Positions 33,701 to 39,394 of a stretch of 64,000 nt of DNA are shown one piece after another; positions within the stretch are counted from its first letter, which is position 1; every line of letters starts with the position of its first letter. Both the position numbers and the translations under genes were made by a program. The notes under the pieces are model-generated. The model had not been told where the DNA came from. It worked only from the letters and a program-made list of their open reading frames with translations, and ran no database searches. Origin of the DNA: Ligula intestinalis (lineage: Eukaryota; Platyhelminthes; Cestoda; Diphyllobothriidea; Diphyllobothriidae); the NCBI GenBank assembly GCA_036362985.1, contig JAYGXS010000004.1, positions 46,239,139 to 46,303,138 of the forward strand, read 5' to 3'.

Positions 33701-35165
33701 TTAATTTCGAAATCAAACAGCCAGCACTGCTGAGATGTAGTTGGAGCTATTACCTACGAGGAAATGAAGCGTATACTAGCATGATTTAGAAGCCACAGAA
33801 GGAAGTGATCAGGTTCTCTTTTTCAAAATGTCTGTGAGAATTTTACATATCAGTCCGTTCAGTAGTTAAGACATCCTAAAAGTCAAAAAGGGCAGATAAT
33901 CACCCAAATCTGCTACACCAGGTGTTATAGCCCAGATATTTCGGCGTCGCCGGTTGCTATAGCCTAGTTTATTCTGACCTGACTAATAGGCAGAAGAAGC
34001 CAAGTGAGTGGACAGTACAGAGAAAACGGAATGGAATTAGCGTGTCCACCACAGCCTATTATAAGGCTTTGGTCCTTCTAGACTAATCCTGACCAATCGC
34101 GTACAAGGGGGATTCTGGCCTGCATGCTGATTCGTAGTTCCCCACGCTGCAAGACGTTTCTAACACATCTGCAGTGCACGTACGTGCGGGTGTCACGTGT
34201 GCTCGGGGAGTGCGCGGCCGGCCTGCGGCCATGAGTCAAATGGTGTGCACTTCTCGCCTCCATAACGCTAGGGTTTCTTTAAGGACCAAAAACTAGTTGC
34301 AGTTATCGGATTTCAGCATCTTGTATTAGTATCGTTCTTCTTAAGGTGTCAGCACATAAGATTTTGAATGAGGCCTTATTCAACACAGCTGATGTCAGAC
34401 CTGCCAACATGAGGTTTTGCAACTTTCACTCTTCGTCTAGTATTCCGCCGAAGAAGTACCTCTATTGGACCATTATTCCTGGGAGCAAAATGAAGGCGTT
34501 ACAGTGGCCATGGGCGATGCAGCAAACCAGGTCGAGTCTGTGACCGTCTACAACGTGGAGACCTATATTCGCCGCACACTAGAATACTGCCTGGATAAAG
34601 GCATTCGTGCCCAGATGGATGCTTTCAGAGGTGAGTTACTTTGTATAACTGTGACTATGTAAACAGCGCACCCAGCACTCTGATTGTGTCTATCTCCTGT
34701 TCTGTTATTTGCTATCCCGTCTACTTCTCCCTAGACGGATTCGAACGCGTTTTCCGAATGGACTGGCTCGCCCTCTTTAGTCCACACGAATTGGGTCAGT
34801 TAATTTGTGGTGATTCAGACCTCAACTGGACACGCGAAGAGCTGCTGGCCTACACCGTGCCCAGCTTCGGTTTCACCCAGAACTCCGCCACATTCCAGTT
34901 CTTTATTTCTGTCCTGGTGGACTTCAATCTGGAGCAACGACGCGCTTTCCTGCGCTTCGTGACTGGCTGTTCAAGCCTGCCTCCCGGCGGTCTGCGGAAC
35001 CTCAGTCCCCGGCTCCGTGTGGTACGCAAGGACGCCCAACAGGGTCCCTTCCCCAGCGTTAACACTTGCGCCCACTACTTGAAGCTGCCCGAGTACAACT
35101 CGCAGGCCGAACTGTGCCAGTACCTTCTAGCCGCTACCAAGGAGAGCGGGTTCTTCCTGAACTAG
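1..35165 (+). CDS. HECTD1: HECTD1-type HECT E3 ubiquitin ligase, 3' two thirds, multi-exon, 5' partial
   Basis: This large HECT-family E3 ligase transfers ubiquitin from an E2 via a catalytic cysteine to substrate lysines. Proposed coding join: 1-109, 4576-5241 (contains a 10-N gap), 7217-7600, 10558-11066, 11708-11789, 16063-16169, 19867-20430, 20761-21103, 22664-22770, 22889-23119, 26002-26516, 27971-28337, 29470-29644, 30365-30723, 30802-31251, 34441-34630, 34735-35165. All introns are GT-AG and the phases agree except between 7600 and 10558. The SUN domain (WLGTDAGG, VDLGVQLIPSAYSLA), the pre-HECT region (LPDWCLNLP, AFGAAR, VIWLQ) and the C-terminal tail (SVNTCAHYLKLPEY) match HECTD1 rather than TRIP12. 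The ankyrin-repeat N-terminus would lie to the left of the window. The MIB/HERC2 and BTHB modules expected from animal HECTD1 were not found. Ortholog identity is high confidence; the exact exon set is an inference from splice consensus and homology. Confidence 0.9.
353..440 (-). repeat. Penelope-like 3'-tail repeat, fragment
   Basis: Read on the minus strand, this matches the tail shared by several copies in this window: a CGAAACGTCAGG core, an AATAAA-like stretch, then a CCAGCGATTGAG and CGTCTTCT end. The complementary core lies near 392-418. The short conceptual frames on both strands here are by-products of the repeat, not genes. Confidence 0.7.
2488..2700 (-). repeat. Penelope-like 3'-end copy with internal inverted repeat
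   Basis: The left part carries the minus-strand PLE tail (GATCGCTGGAACAAGA then TTTATTTGC), followed by the GCATGCACAGATTGCGCGC and TATTTATAGTT block also seen at 62380-62400 and 44240. From about 2644 the same block returns in inverted orientation (GTGGCCGCTACGAACTATAAAT), so two tails appear to meet head to head. The TGACG/GAAAC core is badly decayed here. Confidence 0.65.
4150..4305 (-). repeat. tRNA-derived SINE, copy 1
   Basis: On the minus strand a tRNA-like head (GGCACAATGGTTACGGTG, then GAGTTCGTGACTCGAGC, resembling pol III A and B boxes) is followed by a body containing GACGACGGCTAATGAGCC and AGAAGTGACCATTC. The body matches copies near 51530, 58060 and 59920. This is a family inference from the shared body and B-box-like sequence. 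Confidence 0.55.
4576..5241 (+). CDS. HECTD1: HECTD1 exon b: polyQ tract and first half of SUN domain
   Basis: The exon starts after a CGATAG acceptor with one base completing Trp, then reads a short conserved-looking stretch (MAFFRMFTEKPHATM), PENEGE and a long CAG-coded glutamine run. The run crosses a 10-N gap (4723-4732) and resumes as Gln with two His, then EATRSSPDENVLSAG. The SUN/galactose-binding-like domain follows (WLGTDAGG at about 4861, then IVVDLGVQLIPSAYSLA and RNWCLQ). Left and right frames differ by the nominal gap size, but both read CAG as Gln, so the gap length is probably not real. The donor after CAG (GTTGGT) is weak, but joining to 7217 reproduces the family sequence exactly (QASNNGQDW against QVSKDGQNW). 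Confidence 0.9.
4678..4806 (+). repeat. CAG trinucleotide array with 10-N assembly gap, polyglutamine coding
   Basis: CAG units run from 4678 to 4722 and from 4733 to 4806, interrupted only by two CAC codons near 4780-4788 and by ten Ns at 4723-4732. The array lies inside an exon and encodes polyGln. The Ns almost certainly mark a collapsed repeat, so the true length is unknown. Confidence 0.95.
5242..7216. other. Intron b-c of HECTD1
   Basis: The only recognised element is an antisense Penelope-like tail fragment at about 5495-5585. Nothing else could be assigned; frames around 6018-6436 have no recognisable product. Confidence 0.5.
5495..5585 (-). repeat. Penelope-like 3'-tail repeat with the best preserved ribozyme-like core
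   Basis: On the minus strand this copy reads CTGACGA, a 6-bp hairpin stem (GGCTTC with GGAGCC), GAAA and GCTCAGAATAAAAC, then GTTCCAGGGATCGCG. It is the same repeat family as 353, 17220, 23690, 44380 and 62250. CTGACGA, stem II and GAAA resemble the conserved core of hammerhead ribozymes, although an extra U follows the first box. Confidence 0.65.
7217..7600 (+). CDS. HECTD1: HECTD1 exon c: second half of SUN domain
   Basis: The exon lies between a CACCTAG acceptor and a GTGAGA donor and is 128 codons long in phase 0. It begins ASNNGQDWVTLRTHVND, continues with NPEVDIACTWSLDP, then an inserted low-complexity stretch rich in Thr, Ser and Pro (about residues 40-85). It ends with GWRVYRLMATGPN and GSLELYGRIVSV, the last strand of the SUN domain (FELYGTV in vertebrate HECTD1). 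The inserted stretch is longer than in vertebrates. Confidence 0.92.
7601..10557. other. Intron(s) c-d of HECTD1; expected MIB/HERC2 exon not seen
   Basis: No repeat or coding segment was recognised in this 3-kb stretch. Exon c ends in phase 0 while exon d needs one or two preceding bases, so at least one exon should lie here or be missing. I looked for the MIB/HERC2 signature (DWKWxDQDG, WDxG, YRxG) on the plus strand without success. Confidence 0.5.
10558..11066 (+). CDS. HECTD1: HECTD1 exon d: acidic linker
   Basis: A strong acceptor (ACTTTCCCCCTCAG) at 10557 and a perfect donor (GTAAGT) at 11067 bound this exon. The frame reads through 10560, which needs one base from the preceding exon; an alternative acceptor at 10564 would need two. 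The product is hydrophilic: a Ser/Asp/Asn-rich start, LLPSWWRRLINFGAGMNASH, an Asp/Glu run at about 10845-10880 (DDDDEDEEEDDAF) and LSELLELIVRDPRLPRR. No domain is recognised. The position corresponds to the long variable linker between MIB/HERC2 and the acidic region of HECTD1. Confidence 0.8.
11067..11707. other. Intron d-e of HECTD1, G/T-rich segment
   Basis: No coding signal. Bases 11270-11470 are enriched in GGTTT, TTAGG and GGGGTT words on the plus strand, resembling a degenerate TTAGGG-like simple repeat. Confidence 0.4.
11708..11789 (+). CDS. HECTD1: HECTD1 exon e: short basic exon
   Basis: After a CATGTCTAG acceptor the phase-0 frame reads ERATVDIPDLRSEMRRRRRR and LIEGAR, then ends one base into a codon at a perfect GTAAGT donor. 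The phase matches the 16063 exon. The run of six arginines could act as a basic patch, but no domain is recognised. Confidence 0.75.
11929..11941 (+). repeat. Target-site duplication, left copy
   Basis: The 13-mer CAGAACTTCCAGT occurs here, immediately before the (TG)n tail of the LINE, and again at 15479-15491 beyond its 5' end. Confidence 0.85.
11977..13893 (-). pseudogene. LINE reverse transcriptase region (downstream of in-frame stop)
   Basis: From the first Met after the stop this is 638 residues. It has the RT fingers motif GPDGLAPIHV (about residues 52-61), SYRPIALLSPLAKILERLI, motif A SIDLSRAFDCVRHDQL with Asp180, motif B VPQGSVLSPTLFNIY (about 238), and the catalytic YADD at 267-270. 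It ends with the LRSGYCMLLRKYQHRLD block and a CCPDCGVSPHDCRHLFAC Cys/His motif typical of Jockey/CR1-group LINEs. The RT primes on nicked chromosomal DNA. The frame is the same as the upstream 13999-15366 segment, so both belong to one protein. Confidence 0.93.
13999..15366 (-). pseudogene. LINE N-terminal region: 2A-like motif, zinc cluster, APE endonuclease, ends at premature TGA
   Basis: This 455-residue frame starts at 15366. Residues 16-29 are a Leu run followed by GIEANPGP (15280-15303), matching the ribosome-skipping 2A core except that the usual Asp is Gly. Residues 31-78 form a Cys/His cluster resembling a PHD-type zinc finger (CSFC, CGSCNGWCHLRC, CPSC). The APE endonuclease follows: LQFNANG (111-117), QETKW (140-144), GDFN (240-243) and SDHLPIV (314-320). 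The frame ends at TGA 13999-14001 and continues in the same frame for 35 codons to the next Met. TGA in place of TGG is a plausible single change. Confidence 0.92.
15479..15491 (+). repeat. Target-site duplication, right copy
   Basis: Second copy of CAGAACTTCCAGT, directly beyond the 5' end of the antisense LINE; it matches 11929-11941 base for base. Confidence 0.85.
16063..16169 (+). CDS. HECTD1: HECTD1 exon f
   Basis: This follows a pyrimidine-rich acceptor (CTTTTTTTTCCAACTTAG) and ends at a GTGAGC donor. The two first bases complete the codon left open by exon e. The 35 codons read SQYASASDRLQYDSPTT, VKSNHLIRDSDSLRRLSH. It is Ser-rich with no recognised domain, consistent with the phosphosite-like linker of HECTD1. 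Confidence 0.8.
16815..16885 (-). repeat. Penelope-like 3'-tail repeat, short decayed fragment
   Basis: GAAGAAGATGTGATTACTGG, AACA then TGACGTTTC corresponds to the minus-strand tail with the polyadenylation-like part deleted. Confidence 0.5.
17215..17295 (+). repeat. Penelope-like 3'-tail repeat, fragment
   Basis: GGATTCGAAACGTCAGG then CCAATAAACGTCCCG, GGCGATCGAATCTTCTTCC gives the plus-strand order of core, AATAAA and GATCG end. It has the same layout as 23690 and 63060. Confidence 0.65.
17860..18175 (-). repeat. Pair of related segments, possibly tRNA-derived SINE pieces
   Basis: The segments at about 17863-17930 and 18085-18175 share the order TCGGTGGG, GGAAGGCTTTA, GCCAAC, CTGAG, CCCACC.GGAG. 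The minus strand has a D-arm-like TTAGCCAGAGCGTTGGCTG. They could be two diverged SINE copies; the assignment is weak. Confidence 0.3.
19288..19392. repeat. G-run block followed by C-run block
   Basis: Several G-runs of 4-7 at 19289-19318 are followed by C-runs (CCTTCCCCTCCCC, then a 12-C run near 19379-19391). The 11-mer GTTATCACACC precedes each C-rich block (19324, 19370). The segment could form G-quadruplex or hairpin structures. Confidence 0.55.
19867..20430 (+). CDS. HECTD1: HECTD1 exon g: poly-Ala and acidic region
   Basis: The exon follows TATTCACAG and ends at a perfect GTAAGT donor; it is 188 codons in phase 0. It reads ATEFISCSDSDDAFLETDG, a Ser/Pro stretch with an eight-Ala run (about 20054-20080), an Asp/Glu block (EEDEEEEEEE, about 20125-20150), then VTLEDVFANLLDEDKTVDD and further acidic sequence. 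The TLEDVFANLLDED segment resembles the acidic SLYDFL...LDDDED segment of vertebrate HECTD1 that precedes the VPAFDPRPG motif, so colinearity is good even though the sequence is low complexity. Confidence 0.85.
20431..20760. other. Intron g-h of HECTD1
   Basis: A 330-bp AT-rich intron. I see nothing else in it. Confidence 0.7.
20761..21103 (+). CDS. HECTD1: HECTD1 exon h with LIPAFDP motif
   Basis: The acceptor is TTCTGCTAAG and the donor after CCTG is GTGGGT; the exon ends in phase 1. It reads ASAEAEDDNVVPESV, a Ser/Arg-rich stretch, then APGLIPAFDPNPRNRNASAS and HPPGSPSSPDAY. LIPAFDPNP followed by PPGSP matches the conserved VPAFDPRPGRTN...PPPGTP block of HECTD1, a strong positional anchor for this exon. 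Confidence 0.87.
21104..22663. other. Intron h-i of HECTD1
   Basis: No gene recognised. Around 21255-21480 there is weak similarity to 46570-46740 (shared GTGCTTTCGGGTAGAT and GTAGCTGT...CATGCA), suggesting a dispersed repeat. Confidence 0.4.
22664..22770 (+). CDS. HECTD1: HECTD1 exon i
   Basis: After TTGCTTTCAG two bases complete Asp, then KTQLVITLKAYLRDGSLIAS, RAKDNNRPIFNYFF up to a perfect GTAAGT donor. It corresponds to the HECTD1 segment RLALTLKVTG...STIFYYVQKL that follows the PAFDPRPG motif. Confidence 0.87.
22889..23119 (+). CDS. HECTD1: HECTD1 exon j
   Basis: A 118-bp intron separates this from exon i. It reads QLAEKVVYWSKLTNSPLLDS, then an acidic stretch, RLTVRVNYRF, a long Glu run (EEAQEEEEEPGE) and SRIYSVDK up to GTGAGG. 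It aligns with the HECTD1 segment ending in YTIMYRE...CWSIEHV. The same frame stays open for 167 codons past the donor, so an alternative terminal exon or retained intron cannot be excluded. Confidence 0.85.
23120..26001. other. Intron j-k of HECTD1; expected BTHB exon not seen
   Basis: Vertebrate HECTD1 carries the BTHB helical module here. I could not find its FLRHWKLTG-like core, and exons j and k are phase compatible without it. The intron holds a Penelope-like tail fragment (23680-23768) and a G-run near 24731; otherwise nothing is recognised. Confidence 0.5.
23680..23768 (+). repeat. Penelope-like 3'-tail repeat, fragment
   Basis: CGCGACGGATATCGAAACG, TCAGGCGAGTAAAAGTAG, then CCAGCGATCGAGTCGTCTTC. 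Core, AATAAA-derived stretch and terminal block are all present, in plus orientation. Confidence 0.7.
26002..26516 (+). CDS. HECTD1: HECTD1 exon k: conserved pre-HECT region
   Basis: Acceptor GTCTACTAG and donor GTATGT bound 171 codons plus two bases. Key segments are ISLADTPRMLTDRDIRLATF, VEQLLELIRVIYQISG, LVPEHFISPALSRKLIRQL, MDPLAVVSSTLPDWCLNLPR and VLFPYEVRLNLFHSSAFGAA. The last parts match the HECTD1 block EEPLALASGALPDWC...[21 protein letters not shown], which precedes the catalytic domain and is well conserved in the family. Confidence 0.95.
27058..27195. repeat. Imperfect TGC/TAC/TGG trinucleotide array
   Basis: Bases are mostly units of the form (C/T)T(A/G/C) with interruptions, such as GCTGCTGCTGCTGCAGCTAC near 27115-27137. 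Confidence 0.85.
27430..27880. repeat. ACT/ATT trinucleotide microsatellite, about 450 bp
   Basis: It begins with about 13 perfect TAC repeats and continues as interrupted ACT, ATT and GCT units. The array keeps triplet register over nearly its entire length, so it reads as long open frames (polyThr on plus, polyVal or polySer on minus). Confidence 0.95.
27971..28337 (+). CDS. HECTD1: HECTD1 exon l
   Basis: The acceptor is GTCCTCCTCAG; the first base completes Arg, then SVIWLQTHVAHTRDLTAN follows, matching AIVWLQNRREATVERTR of HECTD1. The rest (SNRFRNNEAARLAAGLATYL, a Ser/Arg/Gly-rich insert, SLERLSRGRASCDCTPID) is longer than in vertebrates. The donor is GTGAGT, phase 0. The first part anchors it firmly; the insert is lineage specific. 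Confidence 0.92.
28338..29469. other. Intron l-m of HECTD1
   Basis: No coding sequence, repeat family or RNA gene recognised. Confidence 0.6.
29470..29644 (+). CDS. HECTD1: HECTD1 exon m: start of HECT N-lobe
   Basis: After TCTCCCACCAG it reads IGRLHKEFIQIPRDG, GAFWEWADRVLDEHASRKS and ELEIQFIG, ending one base into Gly at GTGAGT. It matches VGRLKHERVKVPRG...[25 protein letters not shown] at the beginning of the HECT domain. The N-lobe binds the E2 enzyme. Confidence 0.95.
29645..30364. other. Intron m-n of HECTD1
   Basis: No feature recognised. Confidence 0.6.
30365..30723 (+). CDS. HECTD1: HECTD1 exon n: HECT N-lobe
   Basis: It continues as EQGTGIGPTLEFFSLVAAEL, then MWVVNEEDFDEA, a Ser/Pro/Glu insert, TNGLFPAPYPPNKIPAS and VVRRFHIMGIAVAKSLQ. 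GTGxGPTLEF, GLFPAP and RFHxxGxxxAKSL are standard HECT-domain signatures and match GLGPTLEFYALVAAE...GLFTAPFP...FLGIFLAKCIQ. The phase agrees on both sides (acceptor TATATAG, donor GTACGA). Confidence 0.96.
30802..31251 (+). CDS. HECTD1: HECTD1 exon o: HECT N-lobe and E2-binding region
   Basis: A 78-bp intron precedes this exon. It starts DNRRIDLPLSTPFLKLISA (DNRLVDLPISKPFFKLM in vertebrates), continues with an expanded segment ending GLLDFDDFWSVDPERGRFFY, then KRRLQAIFPANGLTLDWLEN and ISDLSLEMEFIPSGQ, which matches IEDLGLNFQFCPSS. The donor is a perfect GTAAGT. The insertion between KLI and DFDDF parallels the variable insert seen in other HECTD1 proteins. Confidence 0.95.
31252..34440. other. 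Intron o-p of HECTD1
   Basis: No exon is needed between 31251 and 34441 by phase. A dispersed repeat at about 33390-33560 is shared with the 3' flank. A CT run lies at 32489-32505. Nothing else is recognised. Confidence 0.5.
33390..33560 (+). repeat. Dispersed repeat, copy 1
   Basis: TAATCACGTTTGT, CACTGCATCCGTAC, TTGAG(T/C)G(C/A)GC and CATCTTCCAC occur in the same order and spacing here and at 35315-35480, about 60-70% similar by eye. The family is unknown. Confidence 0.55.
34441..34630 (+). CDS. HECTD1: HECTD1 exon p: end of N-lobe
   Basis: It starts after TCTTCGTCTAG in phase 0: YSAEEVPLLDHYSWEQNEG, then VESVTVYNVETYIRRTLEYC and LDKGIRAQMDAFR, ending one base into Asp at GTGAGT. It matches GEDEMITMDNAEEYV...CMHTGIQKQMEAFRDGF. 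The first half is about 15 residues longer than the vertebrate counterpart. Confidence 0.93.
34735..35165 (+). CDS. HECTD1: HECTD1 terminal exon: HECT C-lobe with catalytic cysteine
   Basis: A 104-bp intron precedes this exon. Two bases complete Asp, then GFERVFRMDWLALFSPHELG, ICGDSDLNWTREELLAYTVP, FGFTQNSATFQFFISVLVDF and FLRFVTGCSSLPPGGL. It ends SVNTCAHYLKLPEYNSQAE, LCQYLLAATKESGFFLN and TAG at 35163-35165. The catalytic Cys codon is TGT at 34968-34970 within TGCSSLPPGG, where ubiquitin forms the thioester. The tail matches HECTD1 (NTCVHYLKLPEYSSEE...EKGFHLN). All core C-lobe residues appear intact, so the enzyme should be active. Confidence 0.97.
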
Positions 35166-37306
35166 GTGCCCTTCTTCGTTGTGCAGGCAGACATGCTCTT
35201 TCTCTGCCGCAAACACACAGTCTTTCCCGAGATGTCGTTTTATCTTTGTGACTTTTCTGCCAGTGGTCGCACACACACACAGTAAATCATACACGCTGCA
35301 TATCAGTTTCGCAGTTGTAATCACGTTTGTCATCCGCTTTCATCGTCCCATTTGACCACTGCATCCGTACTTGTTTTTAATTTATCAATGCATATATATA
35401 TATATATATAATTTCTAACATATTTGAGCGAGCTTCATCTTCCACTTCTCACACAGCGCATTTTCATATGATCATAAAAGTTGTAACAACGATCGCTAGA
35501 GTTTACATTTTTAGTTTTTATTTTTCGTCACTTCTTCAAATGTAAGAAACGGTGATTTACTTTCCGACACCGATGAGTTTTGCCTCCTTCTCCGCCTCCT
35601 CCCTTCACCACCACGCCAACGTTCCCGTCCCTTCCTTCTACCGAACTGCCTGTTTGGTTCCTATGCGGGGAAATCATCCCCACAGAGTACGCTGCCGAAC
35701 CCAAATGGTCATGCTGCTTCTTGCATGTTCCCTAGGGACTACATGTTCTCTTGCGTGTCCTTTATTTTCGGCATCCAAGTAAATGTCCGTTATTTAGCTA
35801 GAAAAATTTTGGGTGCGGGTTTTGGTGTCTTCGCCGAAGAATAACTCGAGTTAAACCGACTAGTAGTAAATTACGTTCGGAATATAGGTATCTGGAATCA
35901 ATAACAGTCGCTATCAACAGTAAGGGAATATGGAATGGCCGTTAATGATGTATGGTCGTTACCTATCGTTTAACAGGTTTCGATAAAGCATGTGTAAGCA
36001 TGCGTGACTAAAAAATACTTAAGCATTCTTTCTTGATTGGATTCCATGTGACTAGAAGTCGGAATTGTTCTAGCACGAAATTAACCTTTGAGGTCCGGCC
36101 TTGCCGCATGCTCACATACGCTCTTTGAACTATCATCTATGTTGTCTTCTCTTATGGTTTCTAACGTAAACTGCAAGGTTCGGAGAAATTGTCGTCTTTC
36201 CTGCGTCTTATGAACCCGGCTGTTTATCGATGGAACCATAGTGGTAGCGGAATTTACAATGTTTTTTTTAAACTGTGCCGCGCATATTAAAAAAAATTGC
36301 GTGATTTTCACATTAGCCCAGTTGCTTGTGGAGTTGCTTGTGTGTAAAACGTACTCCTTTGTAAGGGGTTTAAATTAATTAATTTTTTGGATAGACGCAG
36401 GGAGTTGTTGAGAGGTATATTAGGTAGAGTTTATAGTAAACCATCATTACTCGCAAAAGCGTGTTCATCTACGCGGGCGAGGTCAATCATGTAGAGCGCT
36501 TGTGAAAAGTGAAAAAGAACCTGGTTTAACGTACGGGGTGAGAAATGGACAGCACTGGAAAACGTCTCGTACCTATGAGGGATTTTCAACAAGCAACCAG
36601 AACTCACAACCAGATAGAGGGATTCGAAATTAGTAACTGGCGATGGCGATAGTTCACGAGATTTCGCTTTCAGTACCGAATACGAGGCCTTTTTATTTTG
36701 TCCCTACTGTGTAACTTGCCTGAAGCAGCTTATTCACTTTAAACCTGTCAGTGTGCAGAAGATTCCGGCCAAATCTAACTTGACAGGTAAATGGGATAAG
36801 TTGATTCAGTTGTCTGATGCACTCTTGTAAAATTTAACTGGACGTATAACTTGTGTCGGACCACGCTAAAGATTTAAGGGCTGTACTACGTTTCTTATGA
36901 ACGCCGCTTCGCGAATCACTAATGCTTGCTACCAAAGTGCTTTATTTAGATAGAACAGTATGTTACTATGTCTAAATTAATCTAAAATGTCGAAATGGGG
37001 GCTTGTCGAACCATTGAATGGAAACTTAATTGGTGCCTCCTTTTGATTGAATTTTCGTGAATTTGTTTTGCATGAATATCAGCATTAAGGGTCCCTTTCA
37101 AGGTGATCCTCTGTTTAGCTGAGTCTTGAGAACACATTTGGTTAGCCGTGTAGGAAAGGCCCTGCAGAAATTATTATTAACGTGTTCCGAAACTCATCTG
37201 AGTAAGGCAAAGGCGATGAAATGCGAAAAGTTAATTGGAGTCGCATACAATTCCGCGGCCTCTGGCTTCAAATTTACTCCTGAAAATAAATGCTTCACTT
37301 ATCTAA
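35166..37306. other. HECTD1 3' flank, intergenic
   Basis: A repeat copy (35315-35480) and a (TA)n run (35393-35410) lie just after the stop. No clear AATAAA was found close to the stop, so the 3' UTR end is not placed. The rest holds nothing I recognise. Confidence 0.45.
35315..35480 (+). repeat. Dispersed repeat, copy 2
   Basis: Counterpart of 33390-33560 (TAATCACGTTTGTC, CACTGCATCCGTACTTG, TTGAGCGAGCTTCATCTTCC). This copy contains a (TA)n expansion. Confidence 0.55.
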
Positions 37307-38120
37307 CTAAGTTGTAACTTGCAGGGACACTATCTGGTCGCATGTAAAAGTATTGTTTATAATAGCCGCTAAGTATAGTGTTTCATTGGACGATATATTT
37401 TGGACAATGTTCATAGTAGATTTCCTTACAGTATCACAACCTCCACACGGGATTCTGTAGATGACTTGCATCTTATTGAGGTAGCTGGCCCTATCCTTAG
37501 GGTGTACTAGCTGGGTGCGTAAAGAAGCCATCGGTTTTTTGCATCACTTTTATTTCGTGTTGCTGTATATTGCTTTCAACGAGTTCAAACACATTCCTTG
37601 TAAAAGGGAGGACTCGCCATATATTTTTTTTTGGGCGCCTGAGTGGAAATATCTGGTTCCTTTACTGCTGCGTTATTTTTGTTTCACGCATCGGCGTATA
37701 AAGCCTCTGGGGTAACCATTTCGGGAAAACAAAGCAAACAATTAATTGAGCTCCATTCGGTAGGTTTGTTCGTCGGAGCAGTGTGTCTTTGCTCGACATA
37801 GCAGACTATTGACGGCACTCCGTTTATGAGAGATGGGGTTGTTGCTATCATAGTTTAGAATAACTTCCGCATAAGTTTCTTTGTGGTAAACAGGTGTTTG
37901 TAATGTTCCGTCAGTATTTCGCTACACGAGAACATCCAGAATTGGAAGTTTGTTGTTAACCTCTTTCTCGAGTGCGAATTGAATGCCCGTAATAGTTGAT
38001 TTGATGGTATTGTTGAGCGCTTCGAGCTGCTCCTTTTTATGGCAACAAATCTGTCGCCTACATATCGTACCCGTACCTTAGGTTTAATCGATGGTCCCTG
38101 GCAAACAGCTTACACATTGA
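37307..38120 (-). pseudogene. Decayed Penelope-like element: RT palm and GIY-YIG remnant
   Basis: On the minus strand, from about 38110 downward, the translation resembles the C-terminal RT of PLEs: RYVGDRFVAIKKEQLEALNN, GIQFALEKEVNNKLPILDVL, a stop, NTDGTLQTPVYHKET, YDSNNPISHKRSAVNSL, CRAKTHCSDE. After a frameshift comes LVHPKDRASYLNKMQVIYRI and PCGGCDTVRKS, the start of the GIY-YIG domain (VYxIPCGxC). The catalytic YVDD is replaced by YVGD, and stops and frameshifts are present, so it is inactive. This PLE differs from the 62-63 kb element. Confidence 0.8.
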
Positions 38121-39394
38121 GTATGCATTCTGACAGGGTTTAATGAGGTGCCTTTACTTTTTTCTCTTTTCCATTGTTTGGGATATGGCTGACTAAGGGA
38201 AATAGGCTAAACTTCTAAAAATAACCTTGACTGCATCTTTTTTCATATGATTTACGTGACGAAAGAAATAAATATTCAGGAGCAAAATGTTTTACCTGAT
38301 AAAACCCTAGGCTTAAGATTGCTCTGTTCTCATACCAAAACACGCGAGGATGCTCAAACTGACTCATTAATTACTATTAGTATAGGAAATCGCCGTAATA
38401 CAGGATAGCATACATTTCGGCAGAAATCTGTAAGCATTTAAAAAATTCTTTATGAACATATGTTCAGAGGTACCTTACGCGAATGATTAGAATGTGCAGC
38501 CTTTTATTTGTAGACAACTGATAGTCACAATTTCCTTCATAATGATTCATTACATAGGTGATACACTCCAACTTGCAATTGTGTCGTTGGTCGTCTTTTT
38601 GAAGTGCTGTCCATTACATACGAATGTGTCCGTTATGGGAGGTTCTGTGCACGTCATGCAAGACTCCCCATAACATCTATCCTTCCTTCACTAAAAACTA
38701 CACGTGTAAATGTGGACATGTTGGTGCACATCCGGGAGCGAATTTTGTCGAGTTGGTTTGCCCACTCAGAATGAAGAAAGTGGCTACATGGGGCATCTTA
38801 CAAAGTATATATCCCATTTCGATCAGTGCTGGAGTCTACTTAGGCATGGCTTCCATATTCTTTCATGTGCGACCAGGGAAAAGATTAATCATCGTCCCAC
38901 AAACTGTTTCGTTATTTCAGAAATCAATTACAATATTTTAGGCAAAAAAGAACCGCCCGGAGAAGCGATGACATGGATTTATGGGCATATTCGAAACAAA
39001 GAACAGAATTGTCGCTGGATTGAGTTTTAAAATAGGCATACGTCTCCGCAGCATTCAGCGTGCACGACTTACTTTTCAGAAATAATCCTGAGAAAGCAGG
39101 GTCGCTGCTTGCTTTCAAGTAACAAAGCTGGTTGCAATGCCGCACCGTCAAATTAATCTTGTCTTAAAGTTAAACTGTTTTAATCAATCGACCATCCTTT
39201 AGGTAATTTGGGTAATTGAAAATAGCGCAGCTATACTGCATCCTATGCTATAGTTTTCAGGGTACTGGATTGTCAATTACGAAACTTATAAAAGCACAGC
39301 TTGTGAAGCTTTCATTAATATCGTGAATTTTTTTAAAATCAAAGTAAAAAACGGGATTGTCAATTCAAATTTGCCATTTCAACGGTAGTATGCT
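38121..39394. other. Intergenic stretch without recognised gene
   Basis: Open frames at 38624-39030 on the plus strand (Cys-rich start CTSCKTPHNIYPSF, CKCGHVGAHPG) resemble nothing I can name and switch frame. They may be a further decayed element. No call is made. Confidence 0.3.

Noticed and set aside
38624..39030. Cys-containing frame CTSCKTPHNIYPSF...CKCGHVGAHPG
   Set aside because: No family recognised, frame shifts halfway, no splice or start context; may be a decayed element but not supportable.
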